Positions 1 through 12,394 of a DNA stretch of 60,000 nucleotides are shown piece by piece. The stretch covers positions 11,966,278 to 12,026,277 of the forward strand of contig NC_134030.1 of the NCBI RefSeq assembly GCF_964204645.1. Reading direction: 5' to 3'. Source of the DNA: Tubulanus polymorphus. Lineage: Eukaryota; Nemertea; Palaeonemertea; Tubulaniformes; Tubulanidae. Position 1 is the first letter of the stretch; each line of letters begins with the position of its first letter. A model generated the notes under the pieces. The model was not told the origin of the DNA. It worked only from the letters and a program-made list of their open reading frames with translations, and made no database searches. Both the position numbers and the translations under genes were made by a program.

Positions 1-307
1 AAGTTGACGGTATGACCGGTGTATGGGTGGGATGAGTACATGCAAGGTACTACTCAAAACCCAGACAATTGAAAAGTTAGTTAAAACATACAGATCTTCA
101 TCCTCCAGTTTTCTCAAAAGACATGTGAAATATTCTTCAACATCTTGCTGACTGGTGGACCCTTCCACGTGAAAAATCTTTCAAACCGTTGAGAACAGGT
201 AACTTCAATAAAGACCTTAAGCAATTATAACTCAACCCTAAAATGAATAGGAAATAAGGTTATCACAGAGTTTTACAATTTTTTGCTACAAGACTAATAG
301 TATTAAC

Positions 308-812
308 TTGCAATTCAATGCATGATCCTCCAACTTTTTCTTGAAGCCAGGTAGACAATTCAGGTACTGCAAGATGCTGTTCGCATAACAGCATGTCAAA
401 TTCAAATTGAGAAGTCTCAACTTTGTCAAAGAAATGGTCTATATGTATCAAGGTGCTATTTTGCCTGTTCTTCAGTAGAAGTATCCTCCAAATATTGATT
501 CCGAGAGCCCAAAGACAGTAAAAAGGCAGTCAAAAGATGTAAACACAATCACCTATTGTTCTGTGTTTCTTCCAAGAGTGGGCAACACCCTCCAGTTACA
601 AAATAGAAGACAACTGATGGACATATTCCATCACATATAGGATCATAGCATATTTTTGGTTTACCTTTGTCAGCGATATGAAGTTGGCATTGAGCCAATT
701 CATGTAAAATCGCGGTACGTCTTTTTATGTGAGCATTTGTTTCATTGGTTCTCGGCTTAAACGACGTATAATCGATGCGGTTGAGGACATGACGAACCTC
801 CGTCGATGACAT
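308..812 (-). CDS. Exon-like blocks of an unrecognised spliced gene (partial)
   Basis: Two minus-strand open blocks behave like consecutive exons. The first runs from an ATG at 812 to 665 and ends at an AAAG|GTAAAC donor. The second runs from 438, after a TAG acceptor, to about 308. The phases agree, since a phase-1 donor joins to give an Asp codon. Together they encode about 93 hydrophilic residues, including a run beginning SSTEVRHVLNRIDY and ending LSTWLQEKVGGSCIEL. A third open block at about 185-1 may continue the gene (VEGSTSQQDVEEYF). I do not recognise the family. The first block also stays open upstream past the ATG to about 896. It could be a host gene running off the left edge or an old duplicate. 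The splice sites are inferred. Confidence 0.35.
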
Positions 813-1806
813 GGTCAACATAGTTAAAATTCTACGAAAAACTGTTTTTTGCGGGAAAATTCTTAGCTCTCGGGTAGAAAATTGCAATGACCTCAATTGG
901 GGGGCGTTGTCTCTACGAGCGAATGTGATTGGCTGTTTTGGGGATGTACGGGGAATTCCGGCGCTACTAAAATAATTATGGGAAAGCCATAGAATGGCGA
1001 ACGTCTTTGGACTAGGTGCCGTATACGTGCAAATTCCAAATGCTCATTGCTGATGAGAATGTAATTATTCTCCGCCATAGGTATTGTTTCATTTTAATAC
1101 CCGGTGATTGATTTGATTGACACTGAAGTGCAAACGAACATTCACTTACACAAGGCCTCCACGTGCGCGTGGAGTGCTATAGACTATGTGCATACACAAA
1201 CACACGCTCGTACAGTACACACTACTATAGTGATACTGTCAACGCTGCTTGCTGACGCGTCTAACATTTCATCAACAGAAGATGAGCGCTATGTTTTCTG
1301 TTTGATATAATTTATAATATATTGTAATTTCTTGTGACCTGAAAATATTAAGCAGCAAACTACAAGTATAGGTCGAGGTCTGAATATTGTAGTAGTTAAG
1401 GGATCATTGCGCATGCGTGGGAAGCAAAAGGTCGCCAGATTGGCTCCGTGTTTTTTTGTCTATTTTGCGTAATTTAATGATAAGTAACAAGTTTTAATAT
1501 TTCTCGTCGATAAAACTTGAGTTCTGGTATACGCTGGTCATACGCATCTGTGCTGCTATTGCTCTGTTGACAATAGCAAAAACCGTTTAGTTAGTCGGCA
1601 TTTCCTGGAAACAAGTCTGCTGACATATTTGTTTACGTTGCCAACGGAAATAGCAACGCCCGTGCCTGCGCTACCTCATCTCTCTACGCGGTCGAATAAG
1701 TGCCAAGAGAACCAAAGATTTTCATAGACTTCCAGTACATTAGAAAACCATTTCAAGACTTATAAAGCGCTCACGTACGTAGCTTTAACAAACAATCGTT
1801 ACTGAT

Positions 1807-3212
1807 ATGTCATTAGATACACTTTCGCAGAACCCGACATTGTCGGTGACAACGAGGTCGAGAAATCGTCAGCGCGAATTTATAAGTTCAATGACGCCAA
1901 ATCAGCTGTCAAATTCGATAGATGATGAACCGCAAGCCCCAAGTAGGCAGAGATCCGCCAATGACGATACCCACACGCACACTGTTGCTGTGGGCCACCA
2001 CAGTGACGATACCCACAGAAAGGTAGGCAACGTTAATAGTGATGATTCAACAATTCACTTTATCAAGGGACGGTACAGAGGTCACGTATCTGAATATATC
2101 TCGGATTCATCGGATATCGATGAGACAGATGAGACAGCATCACAATCCTATCCAGGTTTAGTGACGAGGCTCATTCGAACAAACACATTCCAAGAAGGAC
2201 AAGGTTCAGTCGCCAATGATGAAGATAAGCCCCTGGAGCAAAGAAGCCAAAGACGACTTAAGAGAAAAGCATCAGCTGATAGACCTACTGTTTGCAGTGA
2301 GGATGGACAATCATCAACCTGTAGGCCTACATGCCCAGTATGTAACAAGGAGATTCGAACTGCGAAAAGGTTGATATGTCAGCAATGTAAATCAACAATA
2401 TGTCATGGCTGTGCGGTGGTATCAACTGAAACTTTTGAGGGCAACATAAATTCAGTGGTACATTGCCCTGACTGTAAAGTTACAAACGGAAATGTCAATG
2501 CTTCTGAGACCATTGGTCAAATGTGTGACATGTTTGCGGATATGTTGGCAACAACTGTAGAAAGTATCAAGGAGAACGATAACAGGCTATTCTGTGACTT
2601 GCTATCTGCTTTGGATAAAAAGGCTGACAAGGAGGAAATTACGAAGCTAAATGATGAAATCAAGCTGATAAATGAAAAGGTTGATACGCTAGACCTGAAT
2701 AATATAGATGAGCGAATTCACCAAGCAATTCACAAAAATTTCTAATCAGATTGACGAAATTAGAGAAGATGTGTGGGAAACTGAGAGTAGAAGAAATAAT
2801 ATAATTGTTTATGGCATGGTAGAATCAAATGCGCCGAACCCATCTGCTAGATCGGCTAGTGACTGGGACAGCTTTGACAGGTTATGTTCTCAGACATTAC
2901 ACGTAGGAATTGAAAGGCCGAAAGCTGTCCATCAGATGAGGTAAACGTATTACTGATAAGTGCAGACCGGTTAAAATTATTCTTGCTAGTAACTTAGATA
3001 AAGAAAATGTAATGAACTGCTATCCAGCTGCCATCAGAGGAAATGAAGAATCATCACTTGAGGGCATACAAATTTCAGTAGATAGAACAAAAAGTCAGCG
3101 CCAAGAATTTCAAAGCCTAAAAGCTGATCTTGAAAAACGCACTGCTCTTGGAGAAACTGGTCTTAAGATTCGTGGCAGAAAAATAATAAAAGTCCAGTCC
3201 TTTCGGAGTTAA
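1807..3212 (+). pseudogene. LINE ORF1 with PHD-like zinc finger, frameshifted
   Basis: The ORF opens at 1,807 and reads 312 codons. A low-complexity polar N-terminus is followed at residues ~175-225 by a cysteine-rich finger (CPVCNKEI, then CQQC, CHGC, CPDC), as in CR1/L2 ORF1 proteins, and then by a coiled-coil-prone lysine/glutamate stretch. The frame breaks near 2,740. Related sequence continues at 2,708-2,944 (ESRRNNIIVYGM, typical of the LINE ORF1 RNA-binding part) and at 3,012-3,212 (a basic stretch ending in repeated Arg-Lys). In such LINEs this protein binds the element RNA as a chaperone. The two internal breaks make it a pseudogene. Confidence 0.7.
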
Positions 3213-3379
3213 GATTAAGGATCCAAGTCTAAATCAAAGTAAAAATCCACAATTATGTTATCAGAAAAAAGGGACAAAATCAACAATTGATACGACTATG
3301 GAAAAATCTTAACAAGGTGTAACGATAAAAAAAACCAATATTAACAACAGTTCGTGCAATAGAGAAAGTACCAATTATG

Positions 3380-4137
3380 TGGACAAACTCAAGTGCATCT
3401 ATGCTAATGTCGATAGTCTAAGAAACAAAATTGATGAATGAAACAACTCGTCTTTGAATGCGACCCCGATATAATTGCTCTGACAGAAGTCCTACCTAAA
3501 ACATCAATACCTGATGCAGCGGCATTTATGGCGAATGTCAAAATACATGTTTATGATATCTGTAGCAATCTAACTGATGAAGGAAGAGGTATCATTTTAT
3601 ACACGAAAAATGAGTTAAACTGTGTTCAAATCCATCCAGTCACTAAGTTTTCAGAATCATTATGGATTGAGCTAAATACCGGTACTTGAAATACAAAGTA
3701 CCGTTTTGGATGTGTTTATCGTAGCCCTAACAGTTGTGATGTAAATAATGCTAGTCTCAACTAAACCATTTCTTTCAGTAGTGGTTTCTAACAGGAAAAA
3801 TGCGTTAGTGGTAGGTGATTTTAACTACCCTAAAATTAATTGTTCATCACAATCATGTACAAGAAATGAACATGCGATTAACCTCCTGGAAACATGTACT
3901 GACCTGTATTTACATCAACATGTGACAACAAGCACTAGATACAGACCAGGTCAAATAGCAAATATACTGGACCTTGTACTTACACCACAGGAAGAAGACA
4001 TAAGTGATCTGAGATATGTATCCCCTCTTGGAAGTAGCGATCATATAACCATCAAGTTCAATTGGGATGTTACAACAGTCACCAATAAGGTTATAACGGA
4101 GAAAAAAATTGTAATCAAGGAAATTATTTTGAGTTAA
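3380..4137 (+). pseudogene. LINE ORF2 endonuclease domain, frameshifted
   Basis: Two blocks carry an endonuclease/exonuclease/phosphatase (EEP) fold. At 3,438-3,689 DPDIIALTEV holds the metal-binding Glu and GRGIILYTKN follows. At 3,748-4,137 VVGDFNYPKINC holds the GDFN motif, ILDLVLTP the DLV-type motif, and SSDHITIKF the terminal SDH. This domain nicks the target DNA to prime reverse transcription. A frameshift separates the two blocks near 3,690-3,750. The RT follows directly downstream. Confidence 0.75.
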
Positions 4138-4139
4138 GG

Positions 4140-5790
4140 GCTGAAATGTCTAAGGATTGGGAATAGACATTGAAAGATAAATCTGTAAACACAGCCTGGT
4201 CAACTTTTAGAACAGTATTTAAGACCGCAATTGATAAGTGTATCCCTAAACACAACACTCGGGGTGGTTACAAACGCAAACCACTCTGGATGGATCAAAA
4301 TACCTTGTCACAAGTTTTAAAAAAAGCGTGCTGCCTGGAGGAAATTTTTGAACACTAAAAGTGATAATTATCATGATGAATACATAAAATACAGGAATGA
4401 GTCTAAGCAAGCAATAAGAAGGGCTATCCGTGCGTATGGGAAAAGGATAGCCGAGAACGTAAAAACTAATCCAAAAAGCTTTTGGCAGTATGCACGCGGC
4501 AAAACTAAACTAACTTCAGGTGTTCCTCGGCTCATTGATGACTCATCAAGTATCAGTGCTGAATCTGATAACGAGAAAGCTAATATGCTGAACCAGTACT
4601 TCACGAGTGTATTTACTAATGAAGACCTCACCGATGTGCCGTGCTTACCTAACAAGAATGTCACAAGCCACCTCCAAACAGTAACCACTAGCAAACTTGA
4701 AGTAGAAAAACTACTGAATGAACTAAAAGCAAACAAATCTGCAGGACCTGATGATATACACCCCCGGGTCTTTAAAGAGCTGTCTGGAGTTATATCACTA
4801 CCACTATCTATTATTTTCAATTTATCTCTGCAAAATGGCATGATCCCTGGTGACTGGAAGTTGGCACAAATTACAGCAATCTTCAAAAATAAAGGTGATA
4901 AACACCATCCATCAAATTACAGACCTATTAGTCTCACTAGTGTTGACTATTAGAAAAAATTGTGAGGAATAGAATAATGCAACATCTGAAGACGGAGGAT
5001 CTCATATCCCCTCACCAGCACGGATTCCTCGAAGGAAGATCGTGTACTACACAGTTACTTGAATCTATGGCCCTGTGGATAGGGGTACAGGTGTTGATGT
5101 AATATATACTGACTTCATGAAAGCTTTTGATACCGTACCACACACCTGGCTCATGGGCAAATTAAAGAGATGTGGAATTGGTGGTGCTCTTCTTGAATGG
5201 GTTCAGAATTTCCTTTGTGACAGAAAGCAAGGAGTCAGAGTTAACAATTCAGAATCAGCATGGAGTCACGTAGTTAGCGGTATACCTCAGGGTTCTGTAC
5301 TTGGACCGTTGCTGTTTATGGTATTTATTAATGATCTACCAGATGTAGTAAACTGTTATGTTAAATTATTCGCCGATGATACAAAACTGATTGCTGCCGT
5401 TACCAACACTACGGATGCTAACCAACTTCAAAATAACATATTTAGGCTTCAAGACTGCTGTGATAGATGGCAAATTCAACCCCATCCTGATAAATGCCAT
5501 GTACTACATTTGCGAGGTAGTGGACAAAAGACGTCTTACTATATGCGTGACAGGAATGGAACACCAGTATCACTTGCCAGTGCCCTGAAGAGAAGGATCT
5601 TGGTATAATAATCGATGAAAATCTGAATTTCAAGACGCACATAAACGGAAATATAATTAAGGCTAACAGGATGTTGGGACTCATCAAATATAGTTACAAG
5701 TACATGGACAAAGGCACATTCAAATACCTATACAAAGGCTTAGTGCGTCCACTCCTTGAATATGGAAACAGTCTATGGTACCCAAGGTTC
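4140..5790 (+). pseudogene. LINE ORF2 reverse transcriptase, broken
   Basis: The RT domain is spread over several frames. 4,348-4,953 carries NKSAGPDDIHPRVFKEL and NYRPISLTS. 5,075-5,608 carries YTDFMKAFDTVPH, GIPQGSVLGPLLF and the catalytic FADDTKL. The C-terminal connection (LVRPLLEYGNSLWYP) is at about 5,740-5,790. These are the standard RT blocks of CR1/L2-type elements. At least three frame breaks, near 4,350, 4,950 and 5,600, rule out activity. Large antisense reading frames within it are shadows. Confidence 0.8.
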
Positions 5791-5879
5791 TGGTTCGCAG
5801 ACACTGACTGTCCCAATGAATTAACATTGCGCCCAACATAATTGGTGATTCCTGTGTCGATATTCTTCAAAATGTTTTT

Positions 5880-6453
5880 ATGTCAACTAGCAGCAGGTAA
5901 GTGTACAATATTGCCATCGGAGGTTTGTCACTCATCCGAACAATTTCCTGAATGAATGAAATGCCAATAATCATGTTCATTACTGCCTGCTTATCATCGG
6001 CAACATTTCTGCGATTACTGTCTACCGGTCTCTTCTTTGTATCGGCTATACATCTACGTTTTGCACTTGCTTTATATTGCGCATTGCATTCATCAAATTT
6101 TCAAGAAGCATTTGCCTATAAACCTTCCGGGATTATCACCGCTTGTTGGGCGTTCCACAACCAGATTTTACGCTTCTAATAAATTTGTCTCGGACAAAGT
6201 AGTAAGAAAATAGGAAGGGTTTTATTAAAACTCCAGTGATATATTACATCGCAAGCTTGTCCTGGTGAGAAAATCTTTTTCAATCAAACTACTTGTACTG
6301 TATTTTGTGTTGTAACTCCTCGAACTTTATGAACTGTACAGGCCCAAGCCGATTTCAGCTACTTACCCGAGGGTCATAGTGGAATGTGACACCTGGAAAT
6401 ATCTTGAGTGATGCTATCTCAATCATTTTGTCCTCCACTATTATGAATACATC
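5880..6453 (-). other. Decayed coding-like blocks, function unknown
   Basis: Two minus-strand stretches look protein-coding. One, about 6,120-5,880, reads KRPVDSNRRNVADDKQAVMN then an IIGISFIQEIV stretch. The other, 6,453-6,367, reads DVFIIVEDKMIEIASLKIFP followed by a GVTFHYDPR stretch and ends exactly at a GTAAGT donor-like site. I cannot name a family. They may be remnants of a host gene or of the transposon next to them. Only the open frames and the donor are direct evidence. Confidence 0.25.
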
Positions 6454-6689
6454 ATTCTTTCAATGTTCAGCGGCGACAAGAGGCATGGAATCAATTAAAA
6501 GTAATTTTACATAGATCTAGGTGTAAGGTTTATTATTTGCCAATATCATCTCCATTAGAATCAGTTTACAATGATATGGGGAGGGGGTAACCTTGGAACT
6601 GAATGACCACTTTTTAGGAAAGATTAGGCAGTTTGTGCTAAAGAATGAAACTATATAAGACCAGTTTTGGCATGTCAGGCATGCTTACG

Positions 6690-7230
6690 CTCACTTAAAC
6701 CTGCATATCTTCTTTCAGCGAATTTGAAGTTGGACTGCTTTCCGTTCTCATGGAGTTCATGGTGTGGTAACTGGCATTGTCCATGATCACTGGATTAGGA
6801 GGCAATTTAGGTTAAAGGTTCTCTTTGAACCATTTTCCAAAGTTTTCTCCATTCATATCGTGATATTTTTCCCTACTGATGTAAAAATGAGTTTGCCTTT
6901 GCCGTTCGGATATTTAAGGTCTGACGTCAATCCATCTAACCAACCACTTTTACGACTTTAGTGTTCTTGTCAACCCAGATTTTATCAGGATTTTCCAGCA
7001 TTAAGTCAAGTCAGGTTCAGCCCTCCTTGTTATTTTTCGCAAATAACTGTATCACCAGCTAATAATTTCATCTTTTTCAATCAGCAAACGATTTCACTCA
7101 TCCCTTACAAGTTTGTGACGAGTGGCCCTGGATATTTTTGAAATATCATCATCATCTCTGCATTTCTGCAAGATTTTGTTGAGAGTTGGAAGATCAGCTA
7201 TGTGAAATAAGTAATTAACTATACAACAGA
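6690..7230 (-). pseudogene. Dead DDE transposase remnant (IS630/Tc1-like superfamily)
   Basis: On the minus strand, fragments follow the order of a DDE_3-type transposase. An N-terminal helix-turn-helix-like part (LPTLNKILQKCRDDDDISK, then RATRHKLVRDE) and EKDEIISW/YLRKI lie at 7,200-7,000. A catalytic-domain stretch (MNGENFGKWFKENL, then LPPNPVIMDNASYHT) lies at 6,880-6,730. The NASYH block with the preceding Asp is the second catalytic Asp region of these enzymes. Several stops and frameshifts interrupt it. This is an old inactive copy; no terminal inverted repeats were located. Confidence 0.6.
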
Positions 7231-7329
7231 TGTTCAGAGGTACACCATTTCATCCTGACCGATTTTACCGTACTGGGGTTTCAAATCTTTGGGCATTTGC
7301 AGTGGTTTGACTCATCCAGTGTCCTTCCT

Positions 7330-9300
7330 TGTTTCTGTATATTGGGAATTGCGATCGTTTACTCATCAGCCTTTCCAGTTGTAATATCCACTTTGTTGAC
7401 ATTTAATTTCTTGGATAGTCATAGATTGCACTTAAAAAAACACCTTAGACTGTAAATATACCAGTAAGATACCATTACGAAATCTGCAGCAAATTATGAT
7501 CTATGAAAATCCCACCATTTACAATTAATATGAAATTAAACAATTTGCAAAAATACACTTCTTAATTTAAGATGTGAAGACAGCCGAACACCATTGAAAG
7601 AAAAAAAAACCAGCATTTAATGATGAGAAGTTAGTCTGGATTTATGAATGCAGAATTCAAATGAAAAACTAAGGCGGATCTATGCTTGCTAATGTTCACT
7701 ATCAGAACAAGATATTTTAAAATGGTCACTTTTTTGAAGTAGACTTTCAAACAGCCACAATGGACCCACTGAAATGGAAGGTAGCCGATTTCAGAGTGAC
7801 TCCTATCAAAGCTCGGAAATCGATAGGTAACATAATGGCAATTTCTGCTGCTTAATCCTGATGCACAATCCTAACACTGAGATGCATACTGCAGTGAGTT
7901 GCCACTCGTAAATGATGTCACATCATCATAATTATCTTTTGTATGTGCCTGATACATAATACTATACCCTGATAATGCATATCACAATGTGTACATGGCC
8001 ATCTGCAGGCCCTGTGTTCTTCTTCAAAGAAGGACTGAATAGTCATGGTCATGTCATCGTTGATAGTTCATTAAATTGTTGGTGATAATTCATTTATTCG
8101 TGATGATGGTTCAAGGGCTTACAAGTGAAGTTTATCCTGGCGGTCATACATCAAAAGTAGTTTTTGTCAATATTTGGCGTATATATTCGTCACAGTCTAA
8201 GGCGAGTTGTCAGGTATCCCAGTAAGGAGTCATTAACTCTCAATCAAAATGTCCATGGATCCTCTTCCCATTTAGAATTCATTAATAGTACATACCATTT
8301 GTATATGACATGACAGTTGATCGGTTACCTGTTGCACAGGTTGCTCTACATCCATCATCTGCAGAAACTAGGTATGTATTGACAAAATTCTTGTATTGTC
8401 GCTATTAACCAATATGTCCTTTTTGGATCAATTTGTTCAGCAATTTTTGTCATCTGATTTTGTTCATTTTATTTGTTCTACATTATGGAGATGGGACTGT
8501 CTGTTTTGCATCACTTGATGGAGGTTGTACACTTCTTTGTTTTGCTCCACAAATGCAGGTGGTGTTTTAGTTCTGATGATTCTTTACATACAGCTCTACA
8601 TTTTTAGCAATTTGTTGAGCCATACAAACCACCATTTGATTGTGATTTGAATTTACCTAATCAATATGGTAATACAAACTACCAATTCCAGAGTCTCGGT
8701 ACACAGCGCTAAAAATGCAATTTACTACCAACAGGTAAAGCCATCGATCTTCATTAATTTTAGTGACCGACAGAAAGGAAGAGACTTCAATACAATAATC
8801 ATCACGAGTATTAACAGTATTATTAAGGCTTCATGCCTTACAAACACTACTTGTTGTGTATATATTACCATGTATGATTGCTTTCTGATAACGAAGAGTC
8901 TGATTCATTACTGCGCAGTTCATATGCTGTTCAATAAGATCAACCACCAATACACGTGTTTTTTCAGTACCAACTAATCTTACTTCACCAATAGTATGAG
9001 CACGCAGTAACCTTTTCTTTTGGAACATTGTTCCCTTAAGAAAGTCTTTTATTATGGAGGATTAATCATTCGATTCAGTCCTATCAGATGCTATGAACTG
9101 AGACATTCTTCCACAACTGAAACACGCTAGCTATTTGCTATGGTACAGCTTGGCTTGGGTTCCATGATGCAAGTGAATAAGGTATTGCATGTTACCATCA
9201 AATATGTAGGTCAAGTAACACCACATTGGACCCCAATTTTCAACACTCGTATATATGAGTAAGTTGGTGTAAGTTGTAAGTAACATTTTTAACACCATAT
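7330..9300. other. Non-coding repeat-derived DNA
   Basis: No convincing gene is visible. The stretch includes parts of a diverged duplication: 7,930-8,120 resembles 13,215-13,400, and 8,300-8,390 resembles 11,270-11,340. Short open frames at 8,666-8,977 (+) and 9,028-8,831 (-) overlap each other and have no recognisable motif. Confidence 0.4.
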
Positions 9301-9309
9301 TTATCCTCA

Positions 9310-9935
9310 AAAGTCCTCTTCAGATACAACCTCTTGGCTATGAATGAACATTCCTTCTATAAACAAGCCAAAGTGTTTCAGGTAATTTGCCGATGAACAG
9401 AAATACTGAAGAAGAAAAGCCAATTATTCCTTTCTCAGAATTTTGCAGAACGGGGTATGTGAGAAAAATATTTCTTATTTGTAAATTTATCTCATTTATG
9501 TGAAGACCGATGTACCAATAATTTTTGTGGCACTTATTTTCAAACCAGCGAATTGCTAACCGTCGAGCAACCCAAATATCTGCACGATTGAGGTTGTCGA
9601 CTACAAACCCTCCTACCATATCAAAACCTGCAAGCCATAAGGATGCAAACACCAGGCACAACCATATTTCCTATTGAATTGTTTGATGTTTTGTAACAGA
9701 CAGCTAGTCAGCAGCACAGCAAGTTACATGCACTTTAGAATGAATATTTCGGCCTATGCTATTAGACCAATCTAAACCTGTTTTACTCAATCCATAAAAT
9801 TCCTCGATAAATGATGTAAAGAATGTTTTGACCCAAGTCAAATACCAGCAAGCAGTACATTTGAATTTCTTAACTACAGAGCCAGATCATTGATTATCAC
9901 TTGTAATGGCCACAGTGAAGAGTCGGATGACTTGA
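9310..9935. repeat. Diverged duplicate, copy 1 (partner at 12,395-13,215)
   Basis: This block is collinear with 12,395-13,215. Shared landmarks include GAATGAACATTCCTTC, AAACAAGCCAAAGTGTTTCA, GAGGTTGTC.ACTACAAA and GCCAGATCATTGATTATCA. On the minus strand it contains an exon-like open block (VDNLNRADIWVARRLAIRWF, 9,600-9,540). Its counterpart in the other copy is visibly related but disrupted, so the ancestor may have been coding. The function is unknown. Confidence 0.55.
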
Positions 9936-10602
9936 ATAACTCCTTCCGTACTCAAAGAAAGGCTCTAATCTGGAGATTTTAACAATTAAATCTGGAGATG
10001 TTGACAATGGATTACTTTTGTACATCTTGCCATTAAATACATATCGCTGTAATCCCCTTAGTGTTCTGCTTGCCTTTTATTCAGTAATTTTACTAGCTTG
10101 CATTAACTATTTGGGCTTTGTAGCCCTGTGCATGTTCATTTATTGGTCCTTTATCCTCATGAATAACAACGGCCATATTTGCTGCAGTCTCGGTTTTCAT
10201 TTATATTAATGATTGTCTGGCAGTTCGAGGGAACTTATGTGCTGACCCTGAATGATAAAAGTAGATTCCATTCAGATACGCTTGAAACGCTGCAACCAAA
10301 ACTTCTCATTTTAAAAGTACTATTGTATGATCGAATGTTTTCAAGAAAATGTTTTGATATCGTATCAGCACCTAGAAGTAGATTATGAAGATATTGTGGT
10401 GGAGTTTGATAAATTAGGAGAGTTACTTCACTATTTAAACAACACATTCCAGACGGGGGCTTATAGAGTTCAGCCTTTTGCTCAATGTATCTGACGGTAA
10501 GAAGCTGGTTTGGAACGACGGCCTATTGTTTTTTTTTTTTTTTGGATCGTTTCTTGGGCAGCATCATATTCTCGGACACGGAAAGAATCTACAAAGCGTG
10601 AT

Positions 10603-10795
10603 AAAAAATGTGGTTGTGAATAGTACACAAATATTTATTTGAAAAGCAATGTTGTACAGAAAATAAGATCGAGGTCAATCTGATAGAACAGATTTATATT
10701 TATTATCTGTTTTGTCAGATTGACCTCGATCTTATTTTCTGTACAACATTGCTTTTCAAATAAATATTTGTGTACTATTCACAACCACATTTTTT
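10603..10795. repeat. Long foldback: two 91-nt inverted arms, 11-nt loop
   Basis: Arms 10,603-10,693 and 10,705-10,795 are reverse complements with only about two mismatches near the centre. A third, direct partial copy of the arm end (CTTATTTTCTGTACAA) follows at 10,796-10,811. The structure would extrude or fold in RNA as a near-perfect hairpin. It may be a MITE-like insertion, a recent inverted duplication or a small-RNA precursor. No target duplication is obvious. Confidence 0.85.
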
Positions 10796-10819
10796 CTTAT
10801 TTTCTGTACAATATTGACC

Positions 10820-11190
10820 TAGGCAATTGAGTCCTTGTTGTAGATTTGAAATTCTGAATCATTCTTGTATCATCTGAAGTTATTATTGTTTCATCAGCAT
10901 ACAAAAGGATTGCCAGTTTGAGCATGTTAACCAACTCATCTTTTTCATCGCCCATTTTTAAACCGTATGATGAAAGTTGTACGTTTTTTCGAGCCATTCT
11001 CTAAGAAAAAGTTCTGTATATCATTGATATTCTGTATATCATCGATATAAAGAGAAAATAAGAAAGGTGAAAAATTCTTGCCTATGTTGCAACTAAAGAA
11101 ATCCATATGTTCATTGCCATTAAAGATGCAAGATTTCGAGATACTATACATATTCCTGATGACTGTAAATACTTTTCCATCCAAATTATT
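10820..11190 (-). pseudogene. LINE reverse transcriptase fragment
   Basis: Minus-strand fragments read MDGKVFTVIRNMYS and NFSPFLFSLYIDDIQNI (11,184-10,945) and then LKLAILLYADETIITSDDT (about 10,920-10,860). These correspond to the RT region around the RQG..SPLLFSLFLND block and the YADDT active site (here YADET) of a marine-invertebrate LINE family like the one at 37.9-41.2 kb. It is truncated at both ends and frameshifted. Confidence 0.6.
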
Positions 11191-11199
11191 TCTTAAGAG

Positions 11200-12390
11200 C
11201 TTTCACTATAGTTCCGAATGGGAAACTGTATTGAATTACATGATAGTTGATCGTAAATCTTGAGGATTTTCCTTTGATCGCCGTCTGTTACCTGTTGCAC
11301 AGTTGCTCTGCATCCATCGTCTGCATCCATATCATTTGTACTGCTGATTCATTAAAGTATTCAGCCGTAGGCTTGATTCATCCAGTGATTCCTGTGTAGA
11401 AGAGCTATTAACTGGTGATTGCACTAGCAGATTGGAGTTCACTTTTTGTTCCAGCTCTTTGTTCCCTCTCTGGTTCACAACTAGGTCCTGACCTACATTT
11501 CTCTCGGGGTCACAGGTGACCCACTGGGCTGGCTATTATATGAACAAAATCTTCCCATATGGCAAATAAAGAAATTCATTACATATTCTCTGTTCAATTT
11601 TATTGGTCCTTTAGTAAAGCCTTACATTGATTGATTTGCACTTATTTTTCACATATTCTCTATAACAGTTTTGATTCTCTGTGAACCAAACGGGAACAGC
11701 ACTCAAATTGTGCAAATTGTTTCAGTCTTAAGACTGCAAACAGCTCAATTCGCCTTTTATCGGCCATCATTGGCCAGTGAGCAACAAGGTTTTATCAAAC
11801 ATCAACCGATGGATTAACTCTGACCCTCTGTGAAGGAACCAGGTGACTAAATTGAATAGTACATACGACATATGTATGTTCACAAATACACATATAACAC
11901 ATATACATACATACGGACATTAGAAATTTACCTTAAATGTAACCTCATTTTTGTGCCGATACTTCACGGCTCAGCTGCATGGTATAGGAACTTTGAAAAT
12001 AGAAATAAATTCGAGATTAGAACATGTTAGGCATTTAGCTGCTATGGAATCTTTCGAACGTCTGAATGTGAGTGGGTAACAATTTCTCTTTAGTTGCTTC
12101 ACTCATTTTTACTGAGGATGGATTCGAATTATGGTATTTCTATCTGATACATTTAGACTGCAATTTAGATGATAATAGGGGTTTTGAGGTTCTTTTGTTT
12201 GAACTAACTAACCAGTATTATCTTTTTAAAAACATGGAGTCTTTTTTTGCGAATAATTAAATCAATGGGCAGTCATCTATTTGAGTCTGAAAAATCATTG
12301 GACCATCCATCACATTTTCGAATGATACCTTGTAAAAAAGTTAAGAAATGATTATCAATTTCATCAGGATGTAACATTTTCAAGAGCTTT
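11200..12390. other. Non-coding repeat-derived DNA with TG/CA-rich tract
   Basis: No gene is visible. 11,270-11,340 is a second copy of the 8,300-8,390 segment. A tract of about 50 bp of degenerate CATATGTATG/ACATATACATAC repeats lies at 11,865-11,925. Open frames here are short and motif-free. Confidence 0.4.
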
Positions 12391-12394
12391 GACT

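Larger units (their letters stand above)
1740..5790 (+). mobile_element. Decayed CR1/L2-like LINE (non-LTR retrotransposon)
   Basis: A plus-strand LINE with ORF1 (zinc-finger type), an apurinic-like endonuclease and a reverse transcriptase in that order, split by several frameshifts and stops. The RT motifs and the PHD-like ORF1 finger point to the Jockey superfamily (CR1/L2 clades). The last recognisable RT residues lie near 5,790, after which the sequence changes character and no tail repeat is evident. The boundaries are approximate. The copy is dead. Confidence 0.8.

Noticed and set aside
4371-4886. 171-codon minus-strand open frame opposite the LINE RT
   Set aside because: Antisense shadow of a recognisable RT coding region; no motif.
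5442-5687. Minus-strand and alternative-frame proteins within 5,391-5,687
   Set aside because: Shadows of the LINE RT.
8666-9028. Open frames on both strands as a small gene
   Set aside because: They overlap each other, lack motifs and lie in decayed repeat DNA.
10945-11263. Plus-strand gene at 11,078-11,263
   Set aside because: Overlaps the minus-strand RT fragment and has no motif.
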